The notes under the pieces are model-generated. The model was not told the DNA's origin. It worked only from the letters and a program-made list of their open reading frames with translations, and made no database searches. A DNA stretch of 64,000 nt, from the NCBI GenBank assembly GCA_907165065.1, contig OU015535.1, forward strand, positions 1,488,001 through 1,552,000. Direction: 5' to 3'. Source of the DNA: Caprimulgus europaeus. Taxonomy: Eukaryota > Chordata > Aves > Caprimulgiformes > Caprimulgidae. The translations under genes and the position numbers were made by a program. Below, in pieces: positions 14,001 through 27,178 of the stretch. Within the stretch, counting starts at the first letter, position 1. Each line of letters opens with the position of its first letter.

Positions 14001-17000
14001 AGGAGATATTAAGGGCCCAGTTACAGTGTCATAAAATCTGTCATTGGATTATACCAAGCACTGCCATTTGGCACTGTCCACAGAGTGTACACAAACTCCA
14101 TGCTCGAATGCACACGTCAGTCTTCACTGCCAAACCCAGGAGCCACGGTGTTCTCCCACTATATCTGGCCTGAGTCCCGTAGGAAAGTTTCCAGTTGACG
14201 GCCTTCCCATGCTTTCCCAGTCAGATCTGTCTCATGAGTTTACTGAAGAGGGGACAAAAGAGCCAGCAGGACCTACAGAACCACTAAATGAAAACCCTCT
14301 CTAGCAAGGTGTCTTTTTAGATATGGAAGGCTGTAGCTTCTCATACCAGAGTCATTACTCATTTCACACAAACCTCAACCAATTTATGGTTATGTTTGGT
14401 TTTTCTAAGGAGGGACTCATATGTGACTCCTCATGTTTGTATAGACAGTCATGTGCAAGCACTAAATAACTTCATCAGTCCAGCCAGGGTTTGTGTGCAT
14501 TTCCCACTGAGAACCTTGCATTACTAGAAGAAGCATACACAAAGGTCAGCGCTGCTTTGGACAACAGAAAAAAATCACATTGGGGCATGATAGGCCAAAT
14601 CCCTCAATTAATTCTTTTCTATTGTAAAATTGGAAGCCTCTTGGAATGATGTTTGCAAAAGTTATATAAAGGGAGATATTACAGGTTTCTACCACAACTC
14701 AAATGCAAAGTAGTCATAATCATTGCCTTTAAAAAAAAAACTAAGTCAAAACATGGCCAAATTATCAGAAATGTCCAATGGCAATATTGGCTGCTCAGAC
14801 CTTGGAGTACATCTTTAACATCTGGATTTCTGACTCCAGTGAAATCAACAGGAGCACCAATTATAGCAGACAATAGTCTGAAGGAATATACCATGGCCAA
14901 AATGAACTCTGAGTGGGAAATGACTGTAAGAGGATAATCCTTAAACATAGCAAAATAAGGAAGCCTGAGGAAGAACAGCTTTTTCCACATGACCAGTAAA
15001 GAATAAAAAAAAATGATCTGTTAAGCAGAATATGAAGGATGGTAGAAAGGTTTATTTTCTGGAGACTCTTTTCTGGCATTTCCTTTTTTCTGATAAAGAC
15101 AGACAGTAGTTCACACGAAAAATGAGAATTTAAACGATGTATATCACAAAGCCTCAGCTATAACATATCACTGTAGGCAGTGTTATCTGTAGTTTAAGGT
15201 GCTTGACATTATATGTCCTGCTCTGGTTCTGTGCCATCATTTGGGAAGACTGAAGTGTGTCAATAAACTTCTGATGGAACTTAAATAAGAAGTAACTGAT
15301 CTCTTGATAAAAACACAAAGCTTGATACAAAACCAGCTTCTATTCCACAGCTGAGAAAGAAAAAGTAAAGTACATGGTTACTCTCCAGGCCTCAGGTGAT
15401 TTGTAGCTCAAGGCTTGCTTCCTCGACACTGTACTCTGCTCTCTCTGTAACTTTCCTTTGACAGTCTCCTCCTATGCTTGTCTTCACTTTTTCTTTTATC
15501 CTACTACTGATCCTAGACACAACCTCCCCAGTCTTGAAGCCTCAGATGATTTCTGACTTCAAAGATTTTTCTTCCCTGAAGCTATCTAAGAATGCTTTAC
15601 TGCAAATCCTGCAGCCACACTGAAATGATTCCCATCCTTGGCCTGCTGTTTTGTGTGCAGGAACAGGAGATTTTTTCATAGGAAATTCTTCAGCAGCCTC
15701 CTTTATGCTGCTGTGCAGGAGCTGTTTCACTGCCATTGCACACGTGAGTAATACATCCAGGTAAGTTAATAGAAAAGCTCCAAATTACAGCAGAACATTC
15801 AGTGAAAGCAATCATAAGGAGCAATAAATAGCATTATCATTTACAATTAGAATATATGTGCTATCCACCAGTCTGGCAGTTCAAAAGCGAGCAAAGAACT
15901 ACATCAGTGGGCTGTTTTGTTTTGAATAATTAGTTCTATAAGAGAACATTGATCAAAGGCATTGGTAGCAAGTTTAGTGAAGTGTTCATCATGTACAAAG
16001 TCACTGGAAAATTGCTGAGACCTGAACTCAGCTTAGCCAAAATCAGGTAAACCATAAATAATCAGGGGTAAAGATGAACTGTCAGATCTGAACAAAGGAA
16101 TTCCACAGACAGGAAAGCATGGCTACAGTCCTGGCAGCAATGGATGGTTTTTCATGAGGACCCTTGCAGGACATCAGAACTTCACTATCAAAACAGTGGC
16201 ACAGTTGTATCATGGGCTCTGAAGAGCCACTCACCTCTTGGCTGCAGGGACTCGTGGATGTGCTGTAGAAAACAAAGTTGATCATGCAGCTTCTTCACAC
16301 AGCAAAATAATTCTCAAGGGAGGGAGAGCAGATCACTTGTGTGAAAGCTGTCCAGTGCCATAAGAAACCTACAATGACAGAAATGCAAAGGTCATTGATG
16401 CCATCTAGCTAAATTAAAAGATATTGAGATATCAGAGATATGGGGAAAAATTCCTGATATTTGGTTGTGAACAGAGAAAACAATTCAGGCTTTCTGGAAG
16501 AAGTTCTTCTTCTGCTAATCCTGCTGAAACATGGGGCAAGGTCCCACCTACGGTTCAAGGCTGCCCAAACAGCTTACTGCAGAAACTAAAGTCTGATAAA
16601 CAGTTGCCTTCTATATTTTTTACAAGTTTACAGATAGCTAATGAAAGGTTCCTCTAAATTAAGTTAAAACATTAATATTTCTCCTATGAAATCTTCTATA
16701 TCCATGGAAAAATCTGTCCCAACAAGCTGCCTGCTCTCCAGAACTGCTGGCAGAAGCTCCGTTGAGGCCAGTGGGTGACCCTGCTTGCTGCCATGCAGAC
16801 AGGTTTGGTGAGGAAGAGGACTGGAAGCTCTAATTCATTTAGGTGAGCATCTGTCAGAGGTCAGGGAGTTTTGACCCTCACCCCCCAGACCCTACAAAGC
16901 AGAGGTTGCATCCCTCTGCCAAACCTTAAATTAGCCCTGACTTGTATGCAGTATTGGATAGTTTTAACCCTGTAGAACAGTTTACTTAATTATACAGAAC

Positions 17001-20000
17001 AGTTTATAGCCACTCTTTCTTGCACTCCTAATTAGATAAAGATAACGAGTTTTCCAAGTACATCAGACACATCTTTTCCAATATAGAAATAAACTAAAAA
17101 TTTCAGCATGCACCTGCTGCACTCAGTGTAAGTGTGTTAATTCCTTATTCCTTTTTCTGTGGATCAGGGAGGGAACCACCTGTGATAACATTAGAAATGT
17201 TCTCTACCAAATGGTTGTTCTAGTGATATAACCAATAACAGTAAATAAAAGGAGGACAAACTGGATGGGGCTTGAATTAGTTTCTAGTTCCTAGGAACAG
17301 TTAAAGTAACTGTTATCATCTTCCAGTGGAGCAAACACCAGCATTAATCCTCTCGCTCTTTTAATGCCACCACAACACACTGGCTGGTATTTGTCACTAA
17401 GGAAAAGTTCCACTTGCTCATTCCTTGTTGAAGTTCACATTCAAGACAAAACTCCAAGGAACTGAATTTGACCTTGAACTGATTCCAAAAATTTGGCTTG
17501 TGCACTCCCAGTTGAAAGAAAAATCAGGGCTCCTGGCTGAAGGGTGAAATGGAAGCCTTGTTTGAACTATAAAATTAGCACCGTTTGAGAAAAATGACTG
17601 CACAGTACGGGACATAAATTAAAGGCAAATCATGGAAACAATGAGGGGTTTTTAAAACTAAAATCACTTTCCGTTAAAAGTCAATTATTTTGCTCGAAGT
17701 TCAAATGTATTTTCAGTAATAACACTGTTCACTAGTAGACCATGAAGACCTGTGCACCTCTGAAATATGTAGATCTTTTAATATGCACGACAGCAAGTGA
17801 ATGTTGGAACAGTGTCAAACAGTCTCTGCAAAATTACAATGCAGGTCGGGCCGCATGAAGTAATCAAAGCCTCGGTTTATTAAAATGTGTTATTTATGAC
17901 TTACAGAAAATATTTCTTGTCTCTGAAAGAGAAATGAGTTAAGAATTAACCCTTTTAATATTAAAAAGGATTCTTTTTTTTCATTAAGCTTACAAATACT
18001 GATTTTTATTCATGAAGCAGGCAAAAGGGAGATGCCAAGTCTCCCACATTATCATTACTGGATGCATTCTCTAGCTAATTAATCTTCTGATTCACAGATT
18101 CTTTCTAGAGAACCATCACATCTTCCCCTGCTGGCTGGGGCTGCTGACATCCTCTGTGTAAAGACTGCCGTGGCTGCTGACACTGTATGGCACTGTACCC
18201 TAACTACAACGAAGCAAACAGTGCTTTGAAGGGCTGCTTTAAAATGGTTAATGGTTGTCTTAGACCAGTGGTTGTCAAGATATGTTGTCAAAAGCAAGAT
18301 AAAATAGGTTGGGTCCTCCTGGATCAATCCAGTGAGCATGAACACTTGCTTTTCTTATTAGAAAAAAAGCTTTGACAATCTTATTTTGTTTATTTTAGGG
18401 TCTAGTCTTTCTGTTCATGATTAAATCTTAGCCAAAAAGTCTAGGGATCAGTATAACACTCCCTGCCCCTGATGCCCTCTGCATTTGGGCAGACCCAACA
18501 ATAATCAGTTTGAAAAATCTGGATTCATCTCATCTGATGAATCCAGAGTGGCCAGACTCTGTCCCCATGAACACACACAGCGTGCAGAGCTGCTCTGGGA
18601 GCTCACCATTCCAGCCTGAAGGCAGAACTGGGCTTTCTGGATACACCCCTCAGTCTTCCACAGCTGCTTGATGAACACAGGCAGGAGACACTGAGCAAAA
18701 AGTCAGTCAGTGCTGGATGCAGCTCTGCTGTCGTGGGGCCTGATCCCAGCGGGAGCCCCGGGACACGGCACTGCTGCACGGCAATGGTGCCTGGTCCAGG
18801 GGAGACATCTGCCCCTCTCGGACGTGGACACACTCCCACCTCTTTCATTTCAGTTCTGAGGCTTAATAGTTTTTAAGATGACTTCGATTTTGATGTGGAA
18901 TGTTAATATTTTATATGTATGTTGGAATTTTTGCCCTTTTCAGATAGTTCTGTGCTTTATCCCTTATTTCAACTTCAGCTTTAGAGCAAAATACATTTTT
19001 ACATTAAAAGAAATGCAGAAAAATAGTATTTTGACTTAAACTTAATCCACAGGGCAAATCATTACAGTTAATGATTTCCTAGGGTTTCCTAGTTCAATAT
19101 CTCATGACTAACTCTGGTGACAATCAGGTGACAATGGCATTAATATGATCTGCAAGTCCCAAACCTGTCCAGGACAAATGTGGAAGACACAGGAGGGATC
19201 CACCACTCTCTGCATTTGTGTGTTAAAACTACTGCTGTCAAAGGAACAACCCCGAGTTCCTAACAAGCCTTGAACTAAGCGTTAATTTGTTATGTTCCAA
19301 TAAAACAGCAGTTTTAAACAGTTTTTTCTGTTCTTGCCCATGTTAACAGTTGAAAAGGAAAAGGCTGGGTTCAGGCAGGGGAAGAACAGACCCAGCACCA
19401 GGCTCTCCTGGTCCCAGCACAGCGACCGGCTCATTCGCACCTGGCCACAGGTGGGTGTGATTTTAAACAACATCTCACTCAGCTCGTGTGGTTATACTGG
19501 AGAGTTACATAAAATACACAATTAGCCAAAGAAATAGCCTTGGTCTAGTGATTTTTTGGTTAGAAGACAGGAAAATGCCTGTAACAAATGCCAGTTCCTT
19601 GCACTGTATCTGTTCAGTGAGGGTTTGTTGTTTGGTTGGGGGTTTTTTTTAATGTATTGAAATGATAGTGGGTTTCACACTTCCCAAATGCTTTTAAGTC
19701 TGAATACTTCAGACCTGAAGTAAGTCTTCCCTTAGGGATTTAATGTATTTAATTATCTCTGAAGTTTTATCCATCATAATAGCTAAGTGAAATCATTGCT
19801 GCTGTATGGAACAAAGGGGAGCCAAACATATAAATCAATATTTGATTTTTTTAAGTTATTTACTGGAGTAACACATGACAGACACTGAGACAGTAAAAGA
19901 ATTCCCAATAATTATCTTTTTACAAAAAAATGAACAAAAGGGTATTTTAAAACAACAAAATTCAAGGCTAATTACTCCATGTAATGTACTCAGCAGTGTG

Positions 20001-22282
20001 ATGGAGAGACAGATGAACAATGAAGAATTTTAATTACTTTTGCATTAAATCCAACCACAGGATCAGGTAAGAATTGACTGGTCACTGCTTATATAAACAT
20101 GATCCTGTTGTCATGAAGGGCTTTCAAAAAAGCCTGGAGTAGCTAAGGCATTTTGTGAGTAACCTTCTCCTTGGAACTTCCTACTTGCTGGTTTTTTGTG
20201 GTCACCTGCTAATGCAGTCTCTGGAGTTTTGAAAGGCCAAGGGGAGATCAATTGCTTTCCAGTTCTCCTTCCTCAGCCAGCCACAGCCTTCCAGCACCAG
20301 GACACACAAAGCTGTGGGGCCCAATGCAACCACAGCCTGAAACCACGTTTAGAATCAGTTCTCACCTTTTAGCAAAAGTAACATTTTTCTTATTATTTCC
20401 CCCTGTCCATGTCAGGGAAAAAGGATGGAGGAAAAGGTGAATTTTCCAGTCCTTTTCCAGAACTTCAGTGTGGTCTGAGCCACCCTTGCATGGCCCAGTC
20501 CTATGCTCTCTACCTCCTGCTCTCCTACCCAAAACTCCAATCCCTCTCCCAGCCAAGATCCCTGGCCAGGTTTCTGTACTTCTCCAGTCACACTTGTCCA
20601 CATCCTGCAAGGCACATGTACACCCAGGCTCCCATCCTCCACGGCCTGAACACCATGAAACCTAATTGCCTCTACCTGTGAGCTGTGTGTATGCACACCC
20701 TCTCCCCCAAAAGGGCAGTGTCCCAGCTGCAGCCTGCTTCCCCTCTCCCCTGATCACCCCCCCGTGTGTCCCTATCCTTCCCTCCACCTTCTGGTGATCC
20801 CCTGACCTCTGTGTGGCCTGATGCAGCTTGTCACCTCCTGACACATCCGATAAGATCAAATGAGAGAGGGCTGGGGCATGCCAAGCTGCAACTTGCTGTC
20901 TGTAATTTGGCCACCCCTGCCTTACGTGCATAAAACGTGTGAGGACAGCTTAATTCAGCCAGTGCATTTGGTTGCATTCCAGTTTAGCACACACACACTG
21001 TATCACATCTCCTTATACCATGCACTGCTCCAGCCACACTTCTGTAACATCTGAATGCAAACTGTGAACTGAAAATCCATATGGTATTAGGGGATTACAT
21101 GAAGTAATTACAAACATGTCAATTTACTTATTACTTATATTCCTAAACTTTGTTTTACATTACATATATTTCCTACTAAATATGCAATCTACAAGGGATA
21201 GAATTTGAATCATTTCCCAAGCAGGCATAAAAAAAATAGATTCATTCTCCAGTACATTAATCAATGCTTTGCCTCTTGGCATTAATTCCTCATTCTCCCG
21301 CGCTGAGTGGTGGTGCTTGGAGCGAGCTGTCACTGGCTGCCAGCCGTGCTGCCACTGAAGTGAGAGCTGGAGCAGCAGGCAGAGAGGAAACCATTATATC
21401 AGCATTACCATGCTGACATGCTGTCACTGGAGTCAATACTGGCATAAAAGTGGAGTAACAAAGTGAAGAATGAGGACCTGAATTCTGCCTGGATCTAGCA
21501 TCCCTCCTGCATTTCCCTCCAGGATTTGAGAGGCTCAGAGATTAGCAGGGCCACACCCAGTTCAGAGAGACAAAGGCAATGCCACTCCTCTGATAAGGAA
21601 ATCCAAAGCATTTCCTTGGATTTATCAACTCCCAAAGTTTCCTGGCCCGTGCAGTTTTTGCCTGTGTAGGGTACAATCTGGTTCTCACCTCCTCTGCTAT
21701 TGCAAGAGCTATAAAGGCAAATGCATTTCCCCACAAATACAATATGGAGAGATAGAAATTAGCAGTGGGTATTGTACTCTGCTGGATGTCACTGTTGTTG
21801 CTAACAGTGGAATATCAGCTTTGTAAGAGGAGATCCATATGGAATCCCAATTGACAAACAAGAAAATTGAGGCATATGGAGGAAAACAACCTGTGTGCCT
21901 TCACAAAGGGGAGCAGGGCTCCTCAGGGAACAGAACCCAAGAGTCCCTGTCAGGAAATCACTGTTAGAGGTCATGCATTTGGTAAACATCATGGCCAATA
22001 ACAACAGGTAAATGTGATCTCTTCCAGGGAGGTACTGGGAACCATCCTGGTTAGCATGCTCGTTATTTCCTGGGAAGAAGATGCAGTGAAGGGCTGTAAG
22101 ACTGTGCCACACATTGCAGGATGAATTCCAGATGAAAGTTGGAAGAAGTAGAAACAGAAGTACAAAGAGTCCAAGAAACAGGATGTCATGTACATGTACC
22201 ACCAACACCTGGAGAGACATTAAAGTTAAGTAAAATAAATTATCCCAACCAGACTGTTAGAAAGTGAGTTACTGGGCTGGGT

Positions 22283-22337
22283 CTGGGGAGTTTTTTGGTG
22301 GGGTTTTTGTTTTTGTTTTGGTTTTTGTTCTTGTTTA
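22283..22337. repeat. G+T strand-asymmetric tract
   Basis: The plus strand is almost only G and T here, in irregular runs of T with GG interruptions. It has the same texture as the tracts near 0.7, 4.0, 9.5, 19.6 and 51.4 kb. Confidence 0.7.
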
Positions 22338-23967
22338 AACATAACCCTGCAGTCACATCACCACCACAAAGTTACAAACAGGAGCTACAGTCCAACACAT
22401 GCACCAAGGTCTCTTTAATCCTTTTTCCTTTCAGGCAAATTCCAGACTATTCCCACCTGCCTGCTGTACCCTTGCTGATCAATTATCCTGTTGAACTGAA
22501 AGTGAACCTGCTGCAAAGGGTTAGGGTGGCTGTACTGTCCCAAAGTCAATAGCATGGAAAACAAGATGTATAAAGGTCTTCCAAGAAGAAAGAACAGTGG
22601 TAATAATACCAATGTCCAGCTGAACAGGTGTCTAACATGGACTATGTGTTTTGTTTCATGAAATAAAAAGATCATCATATAATGAGCTGTAAAACCCTGG
22701 TAGTTTTAGAAAGGATTGAGGTGTTACTTTTGAGGGACTACTTACTTCTCTAACAAGCCCAAAAAATAAGAAGGGTGCCATGGGCACAGTATGTTCCTGA
22801 GAAACCAGCTTACAGATTTACAGCATTTAGAGGAAAACAATGGCTATCCCCCAAAAACGTACCTCTCCTGTGGAAGGTGTCAGAAGAGCCTTGAAATGCG
22901 AAGCTCTCTTGCCTTACGCCCTCAGAGGGGACATCGAGGACACCAGGAGAGGTCAAGTTTACCAAGCTGAGTTCTGGCTGTCCCAGCACTGAACTGCAAG
23001 TGCCACCCTGCGCAGGCCACCAGTCCCTCCTCAGGAATCACCCTCTGCACCTCTGCTTCCTTAACAGTGTCAGTAAAGGTGGCATTTAACAGTGACAGGA
23101 TTGGCTGTATTAGGACATCTGTGTTCTGCACACAGCGCCCAGAATGACCTGCCTAGAGCCCTCACTAAACTGCCTTTGAAATGTAGTGTTCTGTCACTCC
23201 CAGCCTGGCCTCAATTTGAATTGGCTGTCTGCTTTTACAGACCACCCATTCTTCTGTAAAGCTCTGGAATACACAGGATAAGACACTGTGTAATTGATAT
23301 ATTCAAAATTTGGCATGTTGTACTTTGTATTCAGATTCTCTCCTCTGATTTCAATTTTACAGTCTATTCTCTCTTGCCTCCTTCCCCATTTAAAAAAAAA
23401 CAAAACAAAACAACTTTTCCAGAAAAAGATGAAGTTCTATTTTTGCCACAACCCTTGGTTTTCAAGATTTCTGTCACTGGAATTTGTGAGGATTATCTTG
23501 ATCTGGAAAAGATTCTCCCTTCCTTCATTCATACCTTGGGCACGTACTAACAAGTCATGGTATGTAATGAATGTCAGAGAACACATCCCAGCAGCAGGCT
23601 GAGAGAGCACTGACATACAGCGGTGACACGTGTCCTCTCCTGGGCCAGACTGATGTGCCCTAGGATGGTGCATGCCATCCTCGGCCAACTCAGCTTCAGC
23701 TGGAGACAATGGCAACAGAAAACGTTAACACTCGTGATCTGATGAGAAAATGAACCTGCCCTTTCACAACAAAGTACAGCACTAACAAGTATTTGCACTG
23801 CCCCAGCTATAAACCTAAAAATTCTTTTCAACAGAGATGATTAATTTGCTGCTTTGGCGGTACTGCCAACCCCTCACACTTTCAAAAGTCGTGAGTCAAC
23901 CCCCAAAAGCTCATCATATAGGCTTAAAAGGGAGCTCTCTCTCTTTATGTATAAATATAGGTGTGTA

Positions 23968-23984
23968 CATATATATATATATAA
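23968..23984. repeat. (AT)n microsatellite
   Basis: A short run of AT dinucleotides lies between GTGTGT and ACACAC flanks, which makes the site nearly self-complementary. Confidence 0.8.
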
Positions 23985-26580
23985 ACACACATATGGATTA
24001 CTGTTTGCCTTTGGGTATCAAATCTTGAGGATTAAGGATTCATTTTCCAATTTTCAAACTTTCTGCTGCAACCAAGGCAACTTCAGTATCTATTTTTAAT
24101 AAGCAGATGAAAATAGAACATGAAAGATTACCTTCAGAAACGAACTCATCTTTAAAACAGAAAGCAGTGTGTTCTGTAGTACAATATGATTTATCAAAAG
24201 CATTAAAGACACTGTACAATTGAAATTATTGAACCTTGAGACAACATTTCTGGATGGCAGGTTTAAGGGGCAGCTTCAGAACTTCTGGTGTTCAGTGGCA
24301 AGTTCACAGCTGAGCTCAGGCTCCTTCAGACAGGGGATGAAACTGCCTGGTCAGTCAGAAACTACACTTTCAGAAATCAACTGGATTAGAATTATGGTCC
24401 CCGTTTCCCATTTAAGATATTATTAAAGGTAACAATTCTTAGACAATGAGAGTTAAATATAAATAACTGATAAACTCAAATAATGGACCAGTGGGGATGA
24501 CTGTGAATTAAGTAAGACATTTCTTTCATTTTCTTTACAAAGGTTAGGATGACCAGTTTGCTCTGATGAACAGATTGCTTAGTGTGGAGTCTAAAAAAAG
24601 ACTCTTCTAATGAAAGAGCATCTGATTATTTTAGATTCATCGTCATAACTTGTTCAAGAACATTCTACCCTCAACAAAGCAGTGATCAGATGGGAAACTT
24701 CCTACCCTCAGACCCTCTGGAGACACGGAATAGCTCCTCTCATTTTGGCTCTGACAAAACACAGCACAGGAACGGTTAATTAAAGAAATTTCTTTAAATT
24801 TTAAAATTTTCCAGTAAACCAACATATCAATAACCAAAAGAGTTAATGTAATCCTAAAGCCTAATCCAAATATCCCTGAAGTCAGGGGAGTTCTTTCCTG
24901 ATGTCAATCACGTGCCAAGTGCTGTTGGACGGGCAGCACTCACCGGTTTTGCAGTGTTTGTGCAGACAGACCCGCCGCAGCGAGCGCTTGGTTTGAACTG
25001 GCATTTCAATTTTTCACTGGGTTATTGCATCATCAACCAGAGATACTCACAATATTTGCAGGTATCAGGAGCTACAATCTCTAACTCGTGTGAAGTGGCC
25101 AAAATTACAGTTCTATCTATGCTGAAAGAGAGACACAGAGGCCAAGAGATTGTCCAGGAGACCTGAGTCATCCTGTCACCTCTGCACAAAGCAAAGGCAG
25201 AGCTGGAACCTGGCACCTCCAGGACTTCAGTGCTCCTCCCAGTGCAGCTGAGCTCGCAGAGGACACAGGGAAGTTGCACTGAATTGAACCAGTGGTTTCG
25301 AATACGCTTTTGACACTTGTGAAAGTGCAATTAATGCCCTGTTGATTCTCTGTTCCAGTAGTACAAAGGTGTTAACTCTGTCCAGGTGCCAGTTCTGCCC
25401 ATGGAACTGACGCTTTGAACATGACGTAACTCCGAGTTTCCCAGTCTGAACAAGCCATCAGACAACTCTGGATGTTTAACGTATTGAGTGCTCCTATCTC
25501 CCCCTAATTTGATATCATGTCTCTTTTCAGTGAGCACTGAGGGTACTCAGCATCCTTTCCAGATTCATTTGGAAGCTCATGAAATCAAGATGATGTTCAG
25601 AGCCATGTTATAGTTCAGCAAACAGCCACTGCTGTTCCGTACCAAGTCATGTGCAGCCACACGCGTTGATACTGACACTCCGAGAAGCAATTCAGGTGCT
25701 GCTTGTGCTTCTTTTTTCTTCCACATGTCTCTTTAACGTGCTTCAGTTTTATTTTCAGGGCCAAAGAGCTTTTATTTACAGCACCACATCTGCACAGGAG
25801 GTACAGGGATTTCCTACACCCATTGTGCACAGTAGGGATTCTGGCAGCAGAGCGTGCAGCTCCCACACCACTGCTATATTTGGCTAAAACAAGCACGGGC
25901 AGATCACAGAGACAGCAACCTGTGATCATGGGATATTGTGAATGTGCAATACAGCTTCCAAGTGGTTGGAAATGCTCCCCTACAGCACCTCAGCAACTGT
26001 GCCAGAAATGCTGATTTTTGGGCTCCTGGGCTTGATCCTCCATGTCAAATTCTGCAGTGTCATACACATCTGAATAAAGGGGAACAAAGAAATTTAAACA
26101 ACTGACCCAGTTAGAAAAATCACTATTATTAACAGGGAACAGCACTGTGAGTCTCAAAGAGCAACACCATGGGTGTTGCAGCACAGACATACCAGGGAAA
26201 GAACTTTCCATGAAGAGACAAGGAGTAGTGGAAACAAATGCACACAGATTTACTAGACAGTAGTTGGGCATAAGCAGTATTTCCCTGGAACATTAATTCC
26301 ACATGCATGCTTCCTTTTTTTATAAAATAAATAAATCACCAGACTGCCATCAGTCTGTAATAACTTCTGCTCACTGCTGTGTAGGACCAGCTACAGGGAC
26401 TAGCCTAGAAGCAATGGTCTCTGTGCCTGTAGAGTTGGTTGTTCTCAGAATTGCTCCTTAATCAGAACAGAGTGATGAATTTGCTGTTGCATGTCTGTGT
26501 TTGCTAGAGAAATCACGAGATTGATACATTAAGAACACACACATAAGATTCCTATGTTGAATTTTGACTTATTGGAATAG

Positions 26581-27149
26581 ATAGAATCATAGAATCATAG
26601 AATGGTTTGGGCTGGAAGGGACCTTAAAGATCATCCAGCTCCAACCCCCCTGCCAGCAGCAGGGACACCTTCCACTAGACCAGGTTGCTCAAAGCCTCAT
26701 CCAACCTGGCCAAGAACACTTCCAGGGAGGAGCAGCCACAGCTTCTCTGGGCAACCTGGGCCAGGGTCTCACCACCCTCACACCAAAGGATTTCTTTCTA
26801 ATGTCCAATCTATACCTACCCTCTTTCAGCTTAAAGCCATTCCCCCTTGTTCTGTCACTCCCTGCCCTTGGCCAAAGTCCCTCCCCAGCCTTCCTGGAGC
26901 CCCTTCAGGTACTGGAAGGTCACTAGAAGGTCTCCCTGGAGCCTTCTCTTCTCCAGGCTGAACAGCCCCAACTCTCTCAGCCTGTCCTCACAGCAGAGCT
27001 GCTCCAGCCCTGGCATCATCCTCGTGGCCTCCTTTGTGCTCTTTCTAACTGGTCCATGTCTCTCTTGTGTTGGGGGCTCCAGAACTGGACGCAGCACTCC
27101 AGGTGGGGCCTCACGAGAGCGGAATAGAGGGGAAGAATCCCCTCCCCAC
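26581..27149 (-). mobile_element. CR1 LINE fragment with intact 3' octamer tail, minus strand
   Basis: This is a 5'-truncated CR1 copy of about 570 bp on the minus strand. Its 3' end lies at 26581 and carries at least two ATTCTATG-type octamers, the CR1 signature tail, followed inward by the standard block complementary to GGTTTGGGCTGGAAGGGACC. Minus-strand translation near the 5' edge gives [20 protein letters not shown] and then [19 protein letters not shown]. Further in it gives [19 protein letters not shown]. Both are the C-terminal region of CR1 ORF2. The protein runs are in different frames, so the copy is frameshifted and dead, but it is less diverged than the CR1 at 2.2 kb. The 5' end coincides with a perfect 13-bp hairpin at 27150-27178. 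Confidence 0.95.
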
Positions 27150-27178
27150 AGTTGATTATTTGTAACAAATAATCAACT
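27150..27178. repeat. perfect short inverted repeat at the CR1 5' junction
   Basis: AGTTGATTATTTG at 27150-27162 is followed by TAA and then its exact reverse complement CAAATAATCAACT at 27166-27178. It forms a 13-bp hairpin with a 3-base loop. CR1 homology on the minus strand ends right beside it, so it probably marks the insertion or truncation junction. Confidence 0.85.

Larger units (their letters stand above)
5061..26580. other. long unique non-coding stretch, no gene seen
   Basis: About 21.5 kb contain no recognised transposon, RNA gene or convincing coding exon. Open frames are short and lack motifs. The stretch holds G+T tracts at about 9498-9530, 19622-19650 and 22283-22337, an (AT)n run at 23968-23984 and a short duplication of TTGTGCTAAT near 10928-10955. 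An AT-rich block at about 17816-18060 has the even, repeat-free texture of a conserved non-coding element, which is only an impression. Possible splice signals near 11.35 kb, 15.74 kb and 26.07 kb were judged too weak to call. Confidence 0.5.

Noticed and set aside
25990-26069. Possible minus-strand exon reading DVYDTAEFDMEDQAQEPKNQ
   Set aside because: The acceptor is reasonable, but there is no usable donor before the in-frame stop and no polyadenylation context to support a terminal exon.
26602-26961. 119-codon plus-strand open frame
   Set aside because: It is the antisense of the CR1 3' untranslated and ORF2 region.
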